A DNA stretch of 64,000 bases from Sphingomonadaceae bacterium (GTDB lineage: Bacteria > Pseudomonadota > Alphaproteobacteria > Sphingomonadales > Sphingomonadaceae). Shown in pieces: positions 17,946-25,742 of this stretch (its first letter is position 1; the number at the start of each line of letters is the position of its first letter). Position numbers and translations under genes: made by a program. Location: the NCBI GenBank assembly GCA_947453945.1, contig CANGJB010000001.1:89832-153831 (forward strand). Direction: 5' to 3'. The notes below the pieces were generated by a model. The model made no database searches, was not told the origin of the DNA, and saw only the letters and a list, made by a program, of their open reading frames with translations.

Positions 17946-18896
17946 ATGAAGCGCATTCTGGTTCTGGGCGCTACGGGCGACCAGGGGCATCCGCTGCTGA
18001 CCCGTCTGCTTGCGGCAGGCATGACCCCGGTGGCGGCCTTGCGCAATCCAGCCGCGCTTGCGGAGACGGAGTTCGCCGGGGTGGAGACCGTGGCGGCGGA
18101 TATCTATGACGAAGCCTCCATGATCGCGGCGGCCAAGGGCGTGGACGCAATCGCCGCGCACCTGCCGTTCGTGTTCGACCGTGAACTTGCGCAGAAGATG
18201 GGCGCGAACATCGCGGCGGCGGGGCGCGCAAACGGCGTGAAGCGCATCGTCTTCCACACCAGCTGCCACATCGCGGACGAAGATATCGGCAGCCCGGCGA
18301 TGGACGGGCGGCGCGATATCATCGCGGCGATTGCGGGCAGCGGCTGCAGTTACGCGATCATCGAATCGCGCGTGTTCATGGACAACATGATCCGCAGCTG
18401 GAACAAGCCCGGCATCGTGAACAAGGGCGTGTTCGCCTATCCGGCCAAGCCCGATCTTAAGATCTCGTGGATCTGCCTTGATGACGTGGCGGCCTTCATG
18501 GTCGAGGCGCTGACCAATCCCGAACTGCCGAGCGGCCGCTACAGGGTGGGCGGGCCAGAAGCGCTGGTGGGCGATGAAGTGGCCGCCACGCTCAGCCGGG
18601 TTTCCGACAAGGCGATCACCTTCAAGAGCCTGACCCCGGACGATTTCGCCTCCGCGATGAGTCTGCTGGTTACCGGTTCGGCGGAAGTGAAGCCTGCCTC
18701 GATCTATGATGGGATGGCCCAGTTCTACCGGTGGTACAATGCGCAAGCCCAATCGCCGCTGGTGGTCGATCCTACCGAGATGGCGCAGGCTTTCCAGCAC
18801 AAGCCGGCCAGCCTTGCGGAATGGGCAGCGCGGCAGGACTGGAACGATCCGCGCGATCCGGCCTTGCCCACGCGGCTGGCGGGAATGGCGCGCTGA
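17946..18896 (+). CDS. NmrA-like NAD(P)-binding protein (atypical SDR)
   Basis: 316 residues from the ATG at 17946, with GGAGA 6 bases upstream. N-terminal VLGATGDQG Rossmann motif, a VFMDNMIRSW segment and a C-terminal WAARQDW. It has the same layout as the protein at 8487, so they are paralogues. It follows the flavoprotein gene by 13 bases. NmrA-like proteins bind NADP(H) and may be reductases or redox sensors; no catalytic residues can be assigned. Confidence 0.85.
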   Translation: MKRILVLGATGDQGHPLLTRLLAAGMTPVAALRNPAALAETEFAGVETVAADIYDEASMIAAAKGVDAIAAHLPFVFDRELAQKMGANIAAAGRANGVKRIVFHTSCHIADEDIGSPAMDGRRDIIAAIAGSGCSYAIIESRVFMDNMIRSWNKPGIVNKGVFAYPAKPDLKISWICLDDVAAFMVEALTNPELPSGRYRVGGPEALVGDEVAATLSRVSDKAITFKSLTPDDFASAMSLLVTGSAEVKPASIYDGMAQFYRWYNAQAQSPLVVDPTEMAQAFQHKPASLAEWAARQDWNDPRDPALPTRLAGMAR

Positions 18897-18987
18897 TGCC
18901 CTTGTGGGCTCATTCAATTCGGTAGGTCCGGATGTGCGGCGGTGCCGCTAGTCTCGGCTTCGATACAACGCTTCTGGGAGATCTCGC

Positions 18988-19986
18988 GTGACTGAAACCC
19001 GCCAATGGCTGCTCAATGGACACCCGCGCGGCCGCCCCATCAACGATGACGACCTGAAGCTGGTGACGACCACCCTGTCCGAACCGGGCCCGGGCCAGAT
19101 GCTGCTGAAGACGCACTACCTCGGCTTCGATCCGGCGCAGAAGGGCTGGATGGAAAACATCGCGGACTATGTCGCGCCGATGGCGATCGGCGACGTGATG
19201 CGCGGCTCGGGTATCGTCGAGGTCGTCTCGAGCAATGGCGGCAAGTTCCCGGTCGGCACTGTGCTGGCAGGTTCGATCTGCTGGAGCGAATATCTGATCC
19301 ATGATGGCGAGGGCCTGATCCCGGCGATGCCCGATCTGCCGCCCACCGCGATGCTCTCGATCCTCGGCACCACGGGCGTCACGGCCTATTGCGGCCTGTT
19401 CAAGGTGGGCGAGCCGGTGGCGGGCGATGTTGTCGTCGTTTCGGGCGCAGCGGGCGCCACGGGCTCCATCGTCGGGCAGCTCGCGAAGATCGCGGGCTGC
19501 ACCGTGATCGGCATCGCCGGCGGCCCCGAAAAGTGCGAGTGGCTCGTCAAGGAAGCAGGCTATGACCATGCCATTGATTACAAGGCAGGCCCGATCCGTG
19601 CGCAATTGAAGGAACTGGCGCCGAACGGGATCAACGTGATCTTTGACAATGTCGGCGGCAAGATCCTGAATGACATGCTGGCCTGCATCGCCACCAATGC
19701 TCGCGTGGTGATTTGCGGCGGCATCAGTCGCTACGAAACGGGCAACTTGCCTGCCGGCCCCGAAAACTACTTCAACCTCGTGTTCCGCCGCGCGCGGATG
19801 CAGGGCTTCATCGTGCTCGATTGGGCCAGCGAATTCCCTGACATCCGCCGCCGTCTGGTGAAATGGGTTAATGAGGGCCGCCTTGCCTACCGTGAAGATG
19901 TGCAGAACGGCTTCGAGAATGCGCCTGCAACGCTGCAGCGGCTGTTCTCGGGATCGAACAAGGGCAAGCAGCTGTTGAAGCTGTGA
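18988..19986 (+). CDS. MDR-superfamily NADPH-dependent alkene/enone reductase (zinc-free)
   Basis: 332 residues from a GTG start with TGGGAG just upstream. Medium-chain dehydrogenase fold: N-terminal GroES-like part (LKTHYLGFDPAQKGWM), nucleotide-binding motif SGAAGATGSIVGQLAK, and AGGPEKCEWL, typical of prostaglandin-reductase/CurA-like double-bond reductases. No zinc-ligand cysteines. Two paralogues are at 32586 and 44833. A CTAGTCT element lies at 18948. It probably reduces an alpha,beta-unsaturated ketone or aldehyde. Confidence 0.9.
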   Translation: MTETRQWLLNGHPRGRPINDDDLKLVTTTLSEPGPGQMLLKTHYLGFDPAQKGWMENIADYVAPMAIGDVMRGSGIVEVVSSNGGKFPVGTVLAGSICWSEYLIHDGEGLIPAMPDLPPTAMLSILGTTGVTAYCGLFKVGEPVAGDVVVVSGAAGATGSIVGQLAKIAGCTVIGIAGGPEKCEWLVKEAGYDHAIDYKAGPIRAQLKELAPNGINVIFDNVGGKILNDMLACIATNARVVICGGISRYETGNLPAGPENYFNLVFRRARMQGFIVLDWASEFPDIRRRLVKWVNEGRLAYREDVQNGFENAPATLQRLFSGSNKGKQLLKL

Positions 19987-20011
19987 TGCCTCGCTGACGG
20001 TTACCGCGGAC

Positions 20012-20064
20012 GGGCCGCCTTTTGCCAGGACAGACAGGTCTGCAAGCCCGGCAAAAGGCGGCCC
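20012..20064 (+). terminator. Large hairpin after the Rieske-2 operon
   Basis: A perfect 15-base inverted repeat, GGGCCGCCTTTTGCC and GGCAAAAGGCGGCCC, with a 23-base loop lies about 25 bases after the MDR stop codon. It has no clear T tract, so it may act as a transcript-end structure rather than a textbook terminator. Confidence 0.6.
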
Positions 20065-20399
20065 TCGCTCTTGCGGTCCGGAGCTCAGCGAGCCTCGATT
20101 TTAGCTGAACCAACCGCTCGCAGAGGTGATCTGGCCCTGCGCAGGGTTGAACCAAGTCGAGTTTCTCGGCTTTTACGCGCCTTGGGCGCTCCCCAATTGG
20201 GTCAACATGCTGGATGCCCACGTGAGAACAGCATTTGTATATCGGTTCGATTATGTGTAGTTATGCTTATGGGGTTCGGCGGTTCGGCTAGCAGTGCAGA
20301 TGGGGGCGAGGGGGTGTCACAATGACAAATCTACCCTGCTCGGGGTTGCTCTGTGATGCCGCTTGATCGCTTTGATCTCAGAAAGCGTTTCGTCACCCG
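20065..20399. other. Intergenic stretch at the left edge of the foreign cassette
   Basis: No complete gene is visible. From about 20105 to 20262 one plus frame reads protein-like without a stop (with VEFLGFYAPWALPNWV in it) but lacks a good start codon and begins just after a stop, so it may be a relic of an unidentified gene. From about 20220 the base composition becomes clearly AT-richer (TTTGTATATCGGTTCGATTA), marking the boundary to the atypical gene cassette. The cassette promoter is probably within 20220-20390. Confidence 0.45.
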
Positions 20400-20975
20400 A
20401 TGGCAATGGCACTTTGCTGTCTCATAAAGAGCTTCAGGATAATGCAATCTGGCAGCCACGCTCTGAGGTATAGCTGGCCGACGAAGATTAGAACTTCTTT
20501 GTATAAGAAGCTGATTGGTCTCGTACGGCTATATTACAATCGCGTTTGGGGCATGCATATCGCGGAAGGGGCGCGGATTTCGCTCACTGCAAAGCTCGAC
20601 AAGACTTACCCTGATGGTCTGCATATTGGCACATACAGCGCAGTCACATTCCGTTCGTCGGTGATGACGCACGACTTTGTCAACGGTGTACACCTGCAGA
20701 CCCGGATCGGCGCGTACTGCTTCATCGGAGCAGGGGCATTGATCATGCCTGGAGTCACTGTCGGCGATCATTGCATTGTAGGTGCAGGCTCTGTCGTGTT
20801 GCGAGACGTACCGCCACATTCGCTTGTATTCGGCAACCCGGCCCGGGTCATGGAGAAAGGCATCATGACAGGCGAATTCGGACGGCGCTTGCGCAATGCC
20901 GAAGCAACACCGGTCGCACATGGGTCCGATTCTGTGCCTATTACTGATGCAGCGTTGTCAGGAGCCGCATCGTGA
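20400..20975 (+). CDS. Hexapeptide-repeat (left-handed beta-helix) acyltransferase
   Basis: 191 residues. Hexapeptide repeats are visible from about residue 60 to 150 (IGTYSAVTF, IGAYCFIGAGALIMPGV, VGDHCIVGAGSVV), followed by the family's SLVFGNPARVM. His in VMTHDFV is a candidate catalytic residue. Proteins of this kind O- or N-acylate sugars. The gene is AT-richer than its neighbours. The start is uncertain; Met15 (20442) is an alternative. It overlaps the following acyl carrier protein gene by four bases, so the donor is probably an acyl-ACP (inference). Confidence 0.83.
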   Translation: MAMALCCLIKSFRIMQSGSHALRYSWPTKIRTSLYKKLIGLVRLYYNRVWGMHIAEGARISLTAKLDKTYPDGLHIGTYSAVTFRSSVMTHDFVNGVHLQTRIGAYCFIGAGALIMPGVTVGDHCIVGAGSVVLRDVPPHSLVFGNPARVMEKGIMTGEFGRRLRNAEATPVAHGSDSVPITDAALSGAAS

Positions 20976-21322
20976 ACGCGATTGCTGACCAGATCCGTGC
21001 TACCTTCAACAGCCTGTGGGCAGAAGACCACGACGAACCGCCGCCACCGCTCCTGAACGATACGATCCTGCTGGAAACCGGCTTCGACAGCATGGCTTTC
21101 GCGGTACTTGTTGCGCAACTGGACGATGATCTGGGCGTCGATCCGTTTGCGCTTGATATGGATGCCGATCCGCCCATCACCTTTGCGGATTTCGTCGGCT
21201 TCTACGAGCGCTGCATCGCTGCAACCGAAGGGCAAGGTCCCGGTACAGTTATGTGGCAAGATGGCGGCGGGGCCTCACCGATTACCACTACACCCGTGAG
21301 CGCCGCATCCATCCATGCCTGA
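20972..21322 (+). CDS. Acyl carrier protein
   Basis: 116 residues from a GTG start overlapping the upstream stop (GTGA). The phosphopantetheine attachment motif is GFDSMAF with Ser40. The flanking acidic helices (VAQLDDDLGVDPF) fit a carrier protein; the C-terminal 25 residues are an extension rich in Gly/Thr/Ser. It should carry an acyl group loaded by the ligase encoded next. It is a dedicated ACP, distinct in context from fatty-acid synthesis genes. Confidence 0.85.
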   Translation: MNAIADQIRATFNSLWAEDHDEPPPPLLNDTILLETGFDSMAFAVLVAQLDDDLGVDPFALDMDADPPITFADFVGFYERCIAATEGQGPGTVMWQDGGGASPITTTPVSAASIHA

Positions 21323-22616
21323 CATTGGCAGTCGATTTCTTGGCCTGAAGCCCGTGCCAGATTTTGTCGTTTTGGATGCCGCGACTGGATCGCTCACTGC
21401 GGGTGAATTGGTGGATCTGGCTCAAAGCACCCCGATCGGCCTTGGCCCCAAGGATCTCGTAGGGCTTCGTTTCGCCTGTCCCGCCAATCTGGCACGTGCG
21501 CTGTTCCTGCTTGATGGCCTGGTCGGGGGAATGGTCCTGTTGCCGGCTTCTCTCACGGATGATCAGGTTGCCGCGCTGGCGCAGCGGATCGGGATCACAG
21601 CCGTGATCGATGCCGTGCCGGGCGCAAAGCCACTGCCCGCTGTTGCTCCGCGGGCCCTTACGCGGTGGGCGCTCACCACCTCGGGCACGACCGGCAGCCC
21701 CAAGGTGGTCGACTATACCTTTGCGGTTCTGGCGCGGTCCATCCGGAAGCGTCGGCCGGGGCGTCCACCCGGCGTCTGGGGCCTGATGCTCGATCCTACG
21801 CGGTTTGCTGGCTCTCAAGTGCTCTTGCAAAGCCTGCTTGGGGGTGGCCGCTTGGTCAGCCCTGATTTCAACGCGCAGCTTGGTGAACGGGTAAGCCATC
21901 TGGTCGGGGGTGGTTGTACTTACCTGACCGCAACGCCGTCGTTGTGGCGCCGGATGCTTATGACGCCGGACATTGGGCAGTTGCCATTGCAGCGGCTTCA
22001 ACTGGTGGGGGAAATAGCCGACCAATCCTTGCTTTCGGCGCTAACGAGAAGGTTCCCGCACGCGCGGATCGTACACGTTTATGGTTCTACTGAAGCGGGG
22101 CAAGGGTTCGGCGTGGACGATGGCCGGGCTGGATTTCCGTTGTGCATGCTCGATCGACTACCGCCAGACCTGCAGATGAAGGTAGTTGACGGCATTTTGT
22201 GGGTGCGGCCGGAAGCGGCACCGACCGGCGAAGGCGTACTCTATGATGCAGAAGGCTATATCTGCACGGCCGACCGCGTGCGGATCGAGGGTGACCGTGT
22301 GTTTTTCCTTGGCCGGGCCAGCACGGCCGTCAATGTAGGCGGGACCAAAGTGCAGCCGGAGGAGGTCGAGGCTGTCCTGCGCGATCACCCCGCCGTGGCC
22401 GAATGCCGGGTTAGCGCGCGGCCCAGCGCCTTGCTCGGAGCCTTGCTTGTCGCGGAGGTCGTTGCGGGACCGGCCGCACCGTCGGATCTTCCGCTTGCGC
22501 TGAAGCGATTCTGCCGCGAACGACTTCCCCGCGCGGCCCAGCCCGCAACGATTACGCTCGTTGCAGCGATCGCGACCACAGGAGCGGGCAAGTTGGCACG
22601 CGGACCAGCCGTATGA
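21315..22616 (+). CDS. AMP-forming acyl-activating ligase (acyl-ACP synthetase-like)
   Basis: 433 residues, compact for the family (usually above 500). ATP-binding P-loop TTSGTTGSPK near 118-127, the HVYGSTEAGQG motif near 255, and VNVGGTKVQPEEVE near 340. The C-terminal catalytic lysine motif is GAGKLARG. The N-terminal part before the P-loop is shorter than in acyl-CoA synthetases. It overlaps the ACP gene by 8 bases and the SDR gene by 4, so it probably loads an acyl group onto that ACP. The fatty or hydroxy acid cannot be named. Confidence 0.87.
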   Translation: MPDIGSRFLGLKPVPDFVVLDAATGSLTAGELVDLAQSTPIGLGPKDLVGLRFACPANLARALFLLDGLVGGMVLLPASLTDDQVAALAQRIGITAVIDAVPGAKPLPAVAPRALTRWALTTSGTTGSPKVVDYTFAVLARSIRKRRPGRPPGVWGLMLDPTRFAGSQVLLQSLLGGGRLVSPDFNAQLGERVSHLVGGGCTYLTATPSLWRRMLMTPDIGQLPLQRLQLVGEIADQSLLSALTRRFPHARIVHVYGSTEAGQGFGVDDGRAGFPLCMLDRLPPDLQMKVVDGILWVRPEAAPTGEGVLYDAEGYICTADRVRIEGDRVFFLGRASTAVNVGGTKVQPEEVEAVLRDHPAVAECRVSARPSALLGALLVAEVVAGPAAPSDLPLALKRFCRERLPRAAQPATITLVAAIATTGAGKLARGPAV

Positions 22617-23332
22617 AGACGGTCATCGTCACCGGCGCCTCGCGCGGGGTGGGCCTGGCTCTCACCATTCGTTTGTTGGCAGAAGGTTGCCGCGTGGTTG
22701 CAGTCAATCGGACCCGGTCTGATGACCTTGCTGCGCTCGCGGAGCGTCACGCGGGCCAATTGCTGTTTCAATCGCTCGATATGGGCGATGCCGATGCCGT
22801 GGTGGAGACCGGACGCCGGCTCGCCAAGGATGCAGGCCCGATCTGGGGACTGGTGAACAATGCGGCCATCGGATCGGACGCTCTGTTTGCGATGGCCCGG
22901 CGCGGAGACATGCAGCGTATCATTGACACCAACCTGACTGGGCCGATCCTGCTGACCCGCCAGATCGTGCCAGGCATGATTGCGCGGCGTGAAGGACGGA
23001 TTGTCATGGTGACTTCCGTCAATGCGAGGACCGGTTATTCAGGCCAGGCAGTCTATGGTGCGACCAAGGCCGGGCTTGAAGGTTTTGCGCGGTCATTATC
23101 GCGTGAGGTTGGCAAACGCGGGACGAGTGTGAATTGCGTTGCACCAGGCTACATGGAAACGGCACTGACAGCAGGCTTGACCGGGGATCGTTTGGCGTCT
23201 GTTGTTCGCCGGTCCCCTCTCGGTCCAGCTACACCTGATGAAGTCGCCGCTGCTATTCAGTGGCTCCTTTCGCCCGAAGCTGCACGAATTACCGGAACGG
23301 TCGTGACAGTCGATGGCGGTAGTTCAGCTTGA
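22613..23332 (+). CDS. FabG-like 3-oxoacyl-ACP reductase (SDR)
   Basis: 239 residues, typical FabG length. TGASRGVG near residue 6, NNAAIG, catalytic YGATK near 146, APGYMET after it. As the last gene of the ACP/ligase/acyltransferase cassette it likely reduces a 3-oxoacyl-ACP to the 3-hydroxyacyl form used for transfer. Start ATG overlaps the ligase stop. The cassette ends here, directly against IS debris. Confidence 0.88.
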   Translation: MKTVIVTGASRGVGLALTIRLLAEGCRVVAVNRTRSDDLAALAERHAGQLLFQSLDMGDADAVVETGRRLAKDAGPIWGLVNNAAIGSDALFAMARRGDMQRIIDTNLTGPILLTRQIVPGMIARREGRIVMVTSVNARTGYSGQAVYGATKAGLEGFARSLSREVGKRGTSVNCVAPGYMETALTAGLTGDRLASVVRRSPLGPATPDEVAAAIQWLLSPEAARITGTVVTVDGGSSA

Positions 23333-23424
23333 GCAAGTTTCAATTGCTTGGTGAATAGATGGAACGAATTCCAGCGAACAGGCGTTTGCGAGTTTCGCCA
23401 GCAGAATGCTGGGACGGCAGCTGC

Positions 23425-23755
23425 AGGGCTGGTCCATGCTGAGGAACAGGGTCTCGATTGGCAGCTCGTCGCGCATGCGCCCATTGAAGCTCTAGACTTA
23501 GCCGTTCTGCATCGGCTTTCCCAGCGCGATGTGGTGCTACTCCACGCCGACCTCCCCGCACCATGCAAGCACGGCATTGGACGTCAGTGCCGTGCCGTTG
23601 TCGCTGACGATCATGCCGGGCTTGCCACGTTCGGCGATGAGATCGGCCAGCTCGCGCGCAGTCTGCGCCCGGAGATAGGGGTGGCGGGCACTGCGCGCAG
23701 GCATTCCCGAGTCACATCGGGCATGACGCCGGTCAGCGCGCGTTGTCCAGTGTCC
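23425..23755 (-). mobile_element. Degenerate IS3-family transposase fragment
   Basis: Minus-strand translation in shifting frames gives DVTRECLRAVPATPISGRR, ERGKPGMIVSDNGTALTSN, VEWHHIALGKPMQNG and SFNGRMRDEL, the DDE integrase core of IS3-family OrfB. At least one frameshift lies near 23660. Two stop codons (TAA at 23500-23498 and TAG at 23494-23492) interrupt the normally conserved G-F-V-E-S-F motif; the TAG falls on the catalytic glutamate. No terminal inverted repeats or target duplication can be recognised. It is a dead remnant that ran into the SnoaL gene. Confidence 0.85.
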
Positions 23756-24192
23756 CGCTGAGCGGCATCAGGAAGTCTGTGGCATAGCGCGTGGCTTTTC
23801 CATCCGGCGGCGGTGCGGATCACGTCAAAATAGTAGCGCCCGTAAACGATGACGCCTCTGCCGTGCTTGCCTAGCCCTATCCCGTTGACATAGGCGCGGA
23901 TCGAGGCGGTTTGGCCGGTGTAGGCGGTCACCGCAAAGTTGCTCAGATAGTGCGCCATGTGCGCCATGTGCGCCGTATTCGCGTAAACGTTGGTGTGGAA
24001 GTCGCGAATGCCGTCGTGCCCCAGCATCGCGGAGAGCCCAATCCCGGAAAGATCGAACACCGCATCCTCGGTGAAAACCGCGAGAATGCTGTCAATGTCT
24101 CCCATCGAATCGAGGGCGTGGCCATTGGCGATCACAAGATCTTTGATCGCAATCCGGTCGTCTATCGGAACAGGGAACTTGGCGGTTGGCTC
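23756..24192 (-). pseudogene. SnoaL-like protein, broken by the IS remnant
   Basis: The frame from about 24192 reads a SnoaL domain: KDLVIANGHALDSMGDID, TEDAVFDLSG, then GRYYFDVIRTAAGWK, then runs without a stop into transposase sequence. The normal C-terminal end is missing. Upstream of residue Val (GTG at 24135) the homologous N-terminal part has no usable start codon in frame, whereas GTG directly after the Rieske stop is in another frame, pointing to a frameshift. A 9-base duplication gives repeated Ala-His-Met. It was probably the small partner of the Rieske gene fragment beside it. Confidence 0.75.
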
Positions 24193-24197
24193 GTCAC

Positions 24198-24587
24198 CTA
24201 GTCGCTGAGGAGTTCATGGAAGCGCTGCATGCGCTTTTCCTGGCCGGGCAAGTGGAAGCCCTTGGAACCACGTGATTTGAGGCCGAGCTGCTGGCTCGTG
24301 CCGATCGAAAGGTCCTGATCGGCAAGGAAGCCGAGCGAGACACCGTCGCCATAGACCGAGTGATGGTGGATCGCATCGTGACGAAGCGGGGCAGGGCCTA
24401 CAGGCGTCTCGACCTCCTTCATGCCCTTCACCGGCGGATAGAGGCACCAGTGCTGGAAAATGCACTTTTCCGGATCAGTCGGGTGCGGTTCGGTCGGCAG
24501 GATCTGGCACTGCTCGGGTGGCATGGTGATGGTGAGATTGGGGAACGGCGTGCGGAGGAATAGTCCGCCAGCTGCTGCTCGATCATG
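24198..24587 (-). pseudogene. C-terminal fragment of a Rieske oxygenase alpha subunit
   Basis: The minus strand encodes a tail typical of Rieske alpha subunits: FPNLTITM, TEPHPTDPEKCIFQHWCLYP, SLGFLADQDLSIG, LPGQEKRMQRFHELL, then a stop at 24198. The Rieske and iron-binding domains are absent. A one-base deletion near 24560 puts the piece MIEQQLADY out of frame with FLRTPFPN. It is therefore a truncated, frameshifted pseudogene, a fifth Rieske gene of the region lost by rearrangement. The spacer 24588-24770 shows no other recognisable gene. Confidence 0.82.
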
Positions 24588-24770
24588 GGGGGTGTGGAAT
24601 TAGCCTTGCTTGCCGGCCAGATCGTCTATCAGGACATGAAGCTGGCCGAGGCGATTCTGGCGTGTATGCACTCGCGAGGGGGCATCGATGCCTGACTGCC
24701 CGCGCAGGAAACACGGGTCTGCTTCTTTCATGAAGTGCTCAATGATAAGATTAAGGGGAGAGGATAAGCT

Positions 24771-25448
24771 ATGGCTACTGTTGCAATCACCGGCGCCGCC
24801 CGGGGTATCGGGCTTGAACTTGCTGCGCAGCATATCGCAGCGGGAGACACCGTGCTCGCCCTGCCGCGCAAGGCAAGCCCCGCGCTTGAGGAACTTGCTG
24901 CGTCCTCGGGCGGTAAGCTGACCATCCACCTTTGCGACGTGGCAAACGATGCTTCGGTGCGCGCGGCGGCGGCCAGCGGGGATGGCGTGATCGACGTGCT
25001 CTACAACGTCGCGGGCGTGACGGGACCCATGGCCAACGAACTGGAAGGCGCGGACTGGGACGCGTGGAACGAAGCTTTCGCGATCATGGTGCAAGGCCCG
25101 CTGCGAGTGCTGCAGGCATTCCTGCCGCGCCTTCGTGAAGGTTCGCGGGTGATCAACGTGACCAGCCAGATCGGCGCATCGACCTGGCCGATGGGCGGCT
25201 TCTATTCCTATGCCGCAGCCAAGGCTGCGCTCAACCGGCTGATGCGTTCGGTCGCCACTGATCTCAAGCCCAAGGGTATCGTGATCGGGCTGGTGCATCC
25301 GGGCTGGGTGCAGACCGACATGGGCGGGCCTAACGCTGAAATCACCCCGCACGAAAGCGCGGCTGGCCTGCTCAAGCTGGGTACCGAGTGGACGCTGGCC
25401 GACACCGGCGAATTCCGCAAGTGGAACGGCGAGCCGCACGCCTGGTAG
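24771..25448 (+). CDS. Short-chain dehydrogenase/reductase, C-factor-like
   Basis: 225 residues, somewhat short for SDRs. TGAARGIG near residue 7, YNVAG in place of NNAG, catalytic YAAAK near 147, HPGWVQTDMGG after it. The last feature and the short C-terminal part resemble the C-factor-like SDR branch. A strong AGGGGAGAGG ribosome site precedes the ATG. It is the first intact gene after the debris region and is followed by its own terminator. Confidence 0.88.
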   Translation: MATVAITGAARGIGLELAAQHIAAGDTVLALPRKASPALEELAASSGGKLTIHLCDVANDASVRAAAASGDGVIDVLYNVAGVTGPMANELEGADWDAWNEAFAIMVQGPLRVLQAFLPRLREGSRVINVTSQIGASTWPMGGFYSYAAAKAALNRLMRSVATDLKPKGIVIGLVHPGWVQTDMGGPNAEITPHESAAGLLKLGTEWTLADTGEFRKWNGEPHAW

Positions 25449-25484
25449 GCTGTCGCTGGCGCAGCACACACCGTCGTGAACAAG

Positions 25485-25515
25485 AATGGCCAGCCCCGCC
25501 CGGAGCTGGCCATTT
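25485..25515 (+). terminator. Intrinsic terminator
   Basis: Stem AATGGCCAGC (25485-25494) and GCTGGCCATT (25505-25514) with a 10-base loop, followed by TTTCTT. It lies about 37 bases after the SDR stop codon. Confidence 0.8.
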
Positions 25516-25742
25516 TTCTTGTCCTTGGCGTGGCTGCGAGCAGGTGTGCCGGTCAGATAGCAGTTTGAACGAACCCTCCGTGCTCACCCACTTGACGCTA
25601 CGGCATGCTGGCTCATTTCCTATCAAAAGTAGTCATTTGGCGCGTATTCGGTTGAGTGGGGGTGCGGGATCGATACCCTCTCCTCAGTTCGCAGACCCGG
25701 ACGAGAATCCGGGCGGCGGCAAGAGGAAGCGGGAGAGGCACT
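25516..25742 (+). promoter_or_regulatory. Upstream region of the second TonB receptor
   Basis: A 227-base stretch without a gene between a terminator and the receptor start. It presumably holds the promoter of the operon 25743-32561. A purine-rich GGGAGAGGCACT ribosome site precedes the ATG. An AT-richer patch at about 25615-25640 (TTTCCTATCAAAAGTAGTCAT) is the best promoter candidate, but no clear consensus boxes are seen. Confidence 0.35.

Noticed and set aside
23941..23976. Short GCGCCATGT repeats suggesting a CRISPR or satellite
   Set aside because: They are a 9-base duplication within a broken SnoaL gene giving Ala-His-Met repeats; there are no spacers.
24585..24695. 36-codon plus-strand frame (ELALLAGQIVYQDMKLAEAI in it)
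   Set aside because: It reads protein-like but is very short, has no ribosome site, and no family is recognised; it could be a relic, but the evidence is too weak for a feature.
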